Shown here piece by piece: positions 60,054-64,000 of a DNA stretch of 64,000 nucleotides (position 1 is its first letter; every line of letters starts with the position of its first letter). The notes beneath the pieces are model-generated. The model was given only the letters and a program-made list of their open reading frames with translations, made no database searches and had not been told where the DNA came from. Source of the stretch: Anaerorhabdus sp036636695 (GTDB taxonomy: Bacteria; Bacillota_I; Bacilli_A; Erysipelotrichales; Erysipelotrichaceae); assembly GCF_036636695.1 (NCBI RefSeq), contig NZ_JAVWNW010000001.1; one strand, written 5' to 3'. The position numbers and the translations under genes were made by a program.

Positions 60054-61744
60054 TCTTTTGTCATTTCTTTTAGTTTATCCATCAATTCATCAAGGTGAAT
60101 TTCAACAACTTCTTGTTGTCCTCGAAGTTTACATTCAACAATATTTTCGTTCGCTTTTTTTCCAACTGTTAAACGTACAGGGATACCAATTAAGTCCATA
60201 TCTTTAAATTTGACACCTGGACGTTCATCTCTATCGTCTAGGATACAATCAATCTTTGCATCTTTACATAATGCATAGATTTTATTTGCAAGTTCAGTTT
60301 GGACTTCATCCTTCACTGAAATAAGCACAACAGCTACTTTGTAAGGGGCAATATTCATTGGCCAAGCAATTCCATCGTCATCAGCTTTTTGTTCAGCTAT
60401 CGCTGCCATACAGCGTGCAGGGCCAATTCCATAACTACCCATCCATACTGGTTGTAATTGATTATCAGCATTTAAATATTCTAATCCTAAAGCAACTGAA
60501 TATTTCGTTCCAAGTTTGAAAGTATTTCCTACTTCAATACCATGTTTGAAATAAATCTTGCCACCACATTTAGGGCAAATATCTCCTTCTTGAATATTAC
60601 GGATATCTGCAATTTTATTAGCGGTGAAATCACTAACATTTACTCCAATATAATGATAACCTGTTTTATTGGCACCTGTAATAAAATTATGCATTTTACT
60701 TACTTCATCATCCATAACAAGTTCACATTGAATATCAATAGGACCAGCAAATCCAACAGCAGCATTTGTTACACGAACAACAGTGTCAGCATCAGCTAGT
60801 TCTACATTGTTAGCATTATATAGTTTTCTTAATTTTGTTTCATTAACTTCACGATTTCCACGAACCATACAAGCAACAACAAGATCATCTACTTTATAAA
60901 CTAAAGTCTTAACAAATTGTTTTGCAGGTTGTTGAAGAAAGTCTACAACTTCTTCAATTGTGCGAGCATTTGGTGTTTCAACTAATTCAAGTTTCATTGC
61001 TTGAAGAGTAGTAGGTTCATCACTATTTACACAATTTGCAACTTCAATATTACTTGCATAGTCACATGAATCACATAAAACTAATGTATCTTCACCAATT
61101 TCAGTAACTGCTTGGAATTCCTCAGATAGAAGTCCACCCATAACACCTGTATCAGCACGAACAATTTTATAATCCATATCCATGCGGTCAAAAATATTTT
61201 TGTAGGCATTGAACTGTTTATTATAAGCAACATCTAAACCAGCTTCATCTCTATCAAATGTATATGCATCTTTCATAATGAATTCACGAACACGAATTAA
61301 ACCATAACGGGGACGTGGTTCATCTCTAAATTTTGTTTGAATTTGATAAAGAGAGAAAGGTAAGTCTTTGTAAGAACGGATTTTCATTTGTGCCGCTATT
61401 GCAAATAGTTCTTCATGAGTAGGGCCCAGTACAAATGGTTTATTAAATCGATCTTTTAAAGAGAACATACTCTTTCCAAAACCTTCACGTCTTCCAGAAG
61501 CTACGTATACATCTTCAGAAATCATTGAAGGCATAATCAATTCTTGACAATCTGTTGCATCCATCTCTTCTCGGATAATCGTTGTGATATTATTCAACAC
61601 TTTATACCCTAAGGGTAGCATCATATAAACACCAGCAGAACTTTTCTTAATCATCCCAGCTCTAACGAGTAAATTACTACTTTTTGAATCTTCATCTTTT
61701 ACATTTTCTCTTAACGTATAAAAGTAACTGTTTTTTAACTTCAT
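60050..61744 (-). CDS. proS: Prolyl-tRNA synthetase (bacterial type)
   Basis: Class II synthetase of 564 residues, the usual length for the bacterial form with an editing insertion. It begins 'MKLKNSYFYTLRENVKDEDSK' in part, with 'SSAGVYMMLPLGYKVLNN', motif 2 around 'TKFRDEPRPRYGLIRVREFIMKDAYTF' in part, the INS (YbaK-like) editing domain at about 225-400, motif 3 'GSYGIGPARCMAAIAE' and the anticodon domain. I use the ATG at 61744 because GTGAGGAA precedes it; the longer frame extends into guaB on the other strand. A minus-strand -10 TATAAT is at 61769-61774. It is divergent from guaB, with no T-box. Confidence 0.95.
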   Translation of the reverse strand: MKLKNSYFYTLRENVKDEDSKSSNLLVRAGMIKKSSAGVYMMLPLGYKVLNNITTIIREEMDATDCQELIMPSMISEDVYVASGRREGFGKSMFSLKDRFNKPFVLGPTHEELFAIAAQMKIRSYKDLPFSLYQIQTKFRDEPRPRYGLIRVREFIMKDAYTFDRDEAGLDVAYNKQFNAYKNIFDRMDMDYKIVRADTGVMGGLLSEEFQAVTEIGEDTLVLCDSCDYASNIEVANCVNSDEPTTLQAMKLELVETPNARTIEEVVDFLQQPAKQFVKTLVYKVDDLVVACMVRGNREVNETKLRKLYNANNVELADADTVVRVTNAAVGFAGPIDIQCELVMDDEVSKMHNFITGANKTGYHYIGVNVSDFTANKIADIRNIQEGDICPKCGGKIYFKHGIEVGNTFKLGTKYSVALGLEYLNADNQLQPVWMGSYGIGPARCMAAIAEQKADDDGIAWPMNIAPYKVAVVLISVKDEVQTELANKIYALCKDAKIDCILDDRDERPGVKFKDMDLIGIPVRLTVGKKANENIVECKLRGQQEVVEIHLDELMDKLKEMTKE

Positions 61745-61786
61745 ATATTTTTCCTCACTATGGCTATGATTATACAATAAAATGCC

Positions 61787-61815
61787 TTTACTTAAAAGAG
61801 ATTTTGAACTATAAT
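61787..61815 (+). promoter_or_regulatory. Promoter of guaB
   Basis: TTTACT (61787-61792), exactly 17 bp, TATAAT (61810-61815), 33 bp before the guaB start. The proS -10 on the other strand is 13 bp away, so the divergent promoters are very close. Confidence 0.65.
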
Positions 61816-61848
61816 CAACATTAATAAAAAAGGAAGAGGAGAAAATAC

Positions 61849-63354
61849 ATGGCATTTTATTACAATGAACCAAGTCACACATTTAGTGAATATTTATTAG
61901 TACCTGGATACTCTGGATCTGATTGTGTTCCAAACAAAGTTTGTTTAAGAACACCACTTACAAAGTTTAAAAAAGGGGAAGAACCTGCAATTACAATGAA
62001 TATTCCGATGGTGAGTGCAATTATGCAATCAGTTTCAGGAGAAAAGATGGGAATTGCACTTGCTAAAGAAGGTGGAGTAAGTTTCATTTTCGGTTCTCAA
62101 AGTATTGAAAGCCAAGCTGCAATGGTATCTCGTGTAAAAAATTATAAAGCTGGATTTGTATTAAGTGATTCTAATTTAACACCCGACAATACACTTGAAG
62201 ATGTATTAGCATTATTAGAAAAAACAGGACATTCTACGATGCCTGTTACTGATGATGGTACTACAAACGGAAAACTATTAGGAATGGTTACTTCACGTGA
62301 CTATCGTGTTTCTAGACTTGATGGCAATTCAAAAGTAAGCGAATTTATGACTCCTTTTGAACATTTAATCACTGCAAATGTGAAATCAACATTGAGTGAT
62401 TGTAATGATATTATTTGGGAACATAAACTAAATACATTACCTATTATTGATGATAATCAAAAACTAGTTTATTTAGTGTTTAGAAAAGATTATGATTCTC
62501 ATAAAGAAAATCCACTTGAATTACTTGATAGTGATAAACGTTTCGTGGTAGGTGCTGGTATTAATACTCGCGATTATGCTGAACGTGTACCTGCATTGGT
62601 TGAAGCTGGAGCAGATGTATTATGTATAGATTCAAGTGAAGGATTTAGTGAATGGCAAAAAGTAACGATTGACTGGATTCGTCAAAATTATGGCGATACT
62701 GTTAAAGTTGGAGCTGGAAATGTAGTTGATAAAGAAGGTTTTGAATTCTTAGCAAATGCAGGTGCTGACTTTATTAAAGTAGGTATTGGTGGGGGATCAA
62801 TTTGTATCACTCGCGAAACAAAAGGGATTGGTCGTGGTCAAGCAACTGCTGTCATTGAAGTTGCTAAGGCACGTGATGAATATTTTGAAAGAACGGGGGT
62901 TTATATTCCAATCTGTTCAGACGGTGGTATTGTTTATGATTATCACATTACATTAGCACTAGCAATGGGTAGTGACTTTGTTATGTTAGGACGTTACTTT
63001 TCTCGTTTTGAAGAATCTCCTACAAACAAATTAATGATTAATGGTAACTTTGTAAAAGAATATTGGGGTGAAGGAAGTAATCGTGCTAGAAACTGGCAAC
63101 GTTATGACCTAGGTGGTGCAACTAAACTTCAATTTGAAGAAGGTGTTGATTCTTATGTACCTTATGCAGGACCACTAAAAGATAATGTTCAAACAACTCT
63201 TTATAAAATCAAATCAACAATGTGCAACTGTGGTGCGTTAACAATCTCTGAACTTCAACAAAATGCAAAACTTACTTTAGTAAGTGCAACATCAATTGTT
63301 GAAGGTGGTGCCCATGATGTCATTGTCAAAGATAAAAACGATAATTATAAATAA
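61849..63354 (+). CDS. guaB: IMP dehydrogenase
   Basis: Oxidises IMP to XMP with NAD, the first committed step to GTP. In 501 residues there is a TIM barrel interrupted by two CBS domains (about 105-225). The catalytic loop 'GIGGGSICITRETKGIGRGQ' carries the nucleophilic Cys in SICxT, followed by 'ICSDGGIVYDYHITLALAMGSDFVMLGRYF' in part and the flap near 'KEYWGEGSNRARNW'. The loop SIC-I-T-RE with a long flap resembles the longer IMPDH subtype rather than the B. subtilis type with GSIC-TTR, an inference from memory. GGAGA precedes the ATG. Confidence 0.93.
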   Translation: MAFYYNEPSHTFSEYLLVPGYSGSDCVPNKVCLRTPLTKFKKGEEPAITMNIPMVSAIMQSVSGEKMGIALAKEGGVSFIFGSQSIESQAAMVSRVKNYKAGFVLSDSNLTPDNTLEDVLALLEKTGHSTMPVTDDGTTNGKLLGMVTSRDYRVSRLDGNSKVSEFMTPFEHLITANVKSTLSDCNDIIWEHKLNTLPIIDDNQKLVYLVFRKDYDSHKENPLELLDSDKRFVVGAGINTRDYAERVPALVEAGADVLCIDSSEGFSEWQKVTIDWIRQNYGDTVKVGAGNVVDKEGFEFLANAGADFIKVGIGGGSICITRETKGIGRGQATAVIEVAKARDEYFERTGVYIPICSDGGIVYDYHITLALAMGSDFVMLGRYFSRFEESPTNKLMINGNFVKEYWGEGSNRARNWQRYDLGGATKLQFEEGVDSYVPYAGPLKDNVQTTLYKIKSTMCNCGALTISELQQNAKLTLVSATSIVEGGAHDVIVKDKNDNYK

Positions 63355-63370
63355 ATAGTATTAATATTAA

Positions 63371-63418
63371 GGAAGCCTATTCGTAGAACTTTAAAAGTTT
63401 GAAGATAGGTTTTTTTAT
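63371..63418 (+). terminator. Intrinsic terminator after guaB
   Basis: GCCTAT/ATAGGT arms with inner AACTTT/AAAGTT pairing, followed by TTTTTTTATAT. Confidence 0.7.
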
Positions 63419-63460
63419 ATGATTTATGATATAATCTACCAAAACAAATTGGAGATACTT

Positions 63461-63928
63461 ATGTACAGTTTTAATGAAACAACACAAGAAGAAGCATTAA
63501 TCATTGCTAATGAATGGCATTATGAAGAACCCTATAATTTTTATGATCTTCAAGCAGACATAGAAGACTATGAAGAATTTATTCATCCTGAAACTAGAAA
63601 GAATACATATTCTGTCTTTAGAGATGATAATGAATTGATAGGATACATAACATTTAATAATAATTGTGATTCTATTGAAATTGGTTTAGGAATGAAACCC
63701 AATCTAACTGGTAAAGGGTTAGGTGAGTGTTTTTTAAATAATTCAATTATGTTTACACAAACGCTTTTTCCATCAATGAATAGAATCACTCTAAGGGTTG
63801 CTTCCTTTAACAAACGTGCAATCAAAGTTTATAAACGTTGTGGGTTTAAAGAAGTAGATAAAATTACTATGGATACAAATGGTTCAACTTATGAGTTTAC
63901 GGAAATGGAATACAACATTAATAACTAA
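63461..63928 (+). CDS. GNAT-family N-acetyltransferase
   Basis: Acetyltransferase of 155 residues. The acetyl-CoA-binding region reads 'EIGLGMKPNLTGKGLGECFL' and the C-terminal part has 'LRVASFNKRAIKVYKRCGFKEV', which is the standard GNAT motif A/B ending. The ATG at 63461 follows GGAGA and comes after an extended -10 (TGATATAAT, 63427-63435); the in-frame start at 63419 lies upstream of that promoter and is rejected. The acceptor is unknown. No terminator is visible before the IS-like sequence. Confidence 0.88.
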   Translation: MYSFNETTQEEALIIANEWHYEEPYNFYDLQADIEDYEEFIHPETRKNTYSVFRDDNELIGYITFNNNCDSIEIGLGMKPNLTGKGLGECFLNNSIMFTQTLFPSMNRITLRVASFNKRAIKVYKRCGFKEVDKITMDTNGSTYEFTEMEYNINN

Positions 63929-63947
63929 ATAAAAAAACTCTTCAATT

Positions 63948-64000
63948 TGAACTATACCCTGTCAAGTAGACAATAGAAATATGTAAAAGTAATTATGTAA
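63948..64000 (+). mobile_element. Possible left end of an IS3-family insertion sequence, cut by window edge
   Basis: Starting TGAACTATACCCTG and continuing TCAAGTAGACA (63948-63972), this resembles from memory the terminal inverted repeats of IS3/IS150-group elements (TGnACTGnACCC..GGAC/TAGACA). No transposase frame is visible in the 28 bases left. Identification is tentative. Confidence 0.35.

Noticed and set aside
60542..60799. Plus-strand 85-residue frame inside proS
   Set aside because: Antisense shadow of a fully conserved synthetase gene; Asn/Ile/Thr-rich with no domain.
61745..61882. Longer proS frame starting at 61882 on the minus strand
   Set aside because: It would overlap the divergent guaB start and both promoters; the ATG at 61744 has a ribosome site and matches the family N-terminus.

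Overview
The window is dense, AT-rich bacterial DNA using the standard code (TGA is a stop). Most genes have strong GGAGG-type ribosome binding sites, and the amino-acid genes valS and thrS sit behind T-box leaders. Short 5' spacing, Rho-independent terminators, pyruvate phosphate dikinase, lactate dehydrogenase and a NAD(P)-linked [FeFe] hydrogenase point to a fermentative anaerobic low-GC Bacillota. An Erysipelotrichia-like host is my guess from gene content, but no rRNA gene is present to settle it.

Layout. 1-3.5 kb: class I ribonucleotide reductase nrdA (cut by the left edge) and nrdB. 3.9-9.7 kb: OmpR-type response regulator, sensor kinase and a MacAB-like efflux system. 9.97-11.4 kb: ECF sigma factor with a zinc-finger anti-sigma factor. 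11.5-13.5 kb: flavodoxin-like protein and a PAS-GGDEF diguanylate cyclase. 13.6-17.6 kb: LysR regulator divergent from a polar amino acid (possibly cystine) ABC importer operon that also holds a small Cys-containing protein and a cyclophilin-like lipoprotein. 17.7-24.4 kb: mixed single genes (CPBP protease, Imm5-like protein, Nudix-DUF3781 fusion, carbonic anhydrase, MATE pump behind an attenuator-like leader, histidine phosphatase, rhodanese lipoprotein plus ferredoxin, L-lactate dehydrogenase). 24.5-27 kb: YtrA-type GntR regulator with an ABC-2 transporter. 27.1-32.8 kb: a 1636-residue, almost proline-free coiled-coil protein and a small acidic protein. 32.9-37.1 kb: tig, lon, ysxC. 37.1-40.6 kb: T-box, GNAT, valS. 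40.7-44.8 kb: alpha/beta hydrolase and ppdK, the latter carrying a C-terminal histone-H1-like Lys/Ala/Pro repeat tail. 44.9-47.9 kb: T-box, thrS (no TGS domain) and a substrate-binding lipoprotein. 48.1-56.8 kb: ABC permease followed without a gap by a ten-gene hydrogenase operon, which includes structural subunits, a hydrogenase-like iron-sulfur protein, two ATPase-fold proteins, two DRTGG-like proteins and a PHP phosphoesterase. 56.9-58.4 kb: birA-bioY behind a BirA-box-like operator. 58.5-64 kb: membrane protein, FemABX transferase, proS, guaB-type IMP dehydrogenase, GNAT, and what looks like the first bases of an IS3-type element at the right edge.

The most notable observations are four. 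(1) ppdK is fused to a 13-copy KKPVAKKA tail, and a textbook Shine-Dalgarno plus in-frame ATG lies exactly at the junction, so a free histone-like protein may also be made. (2) The giant coiled-coil protein has one proline and no recognisable head domain. (3) The MATE leader has an 18-codon open frame that ends on the first bases of an intrinsic terminator. (4) The hydrogenase operon carries a compact set of putative signalling genes. No CRISPR array, tRNA, rRNA, prophage or complete insertion sequence was seen.
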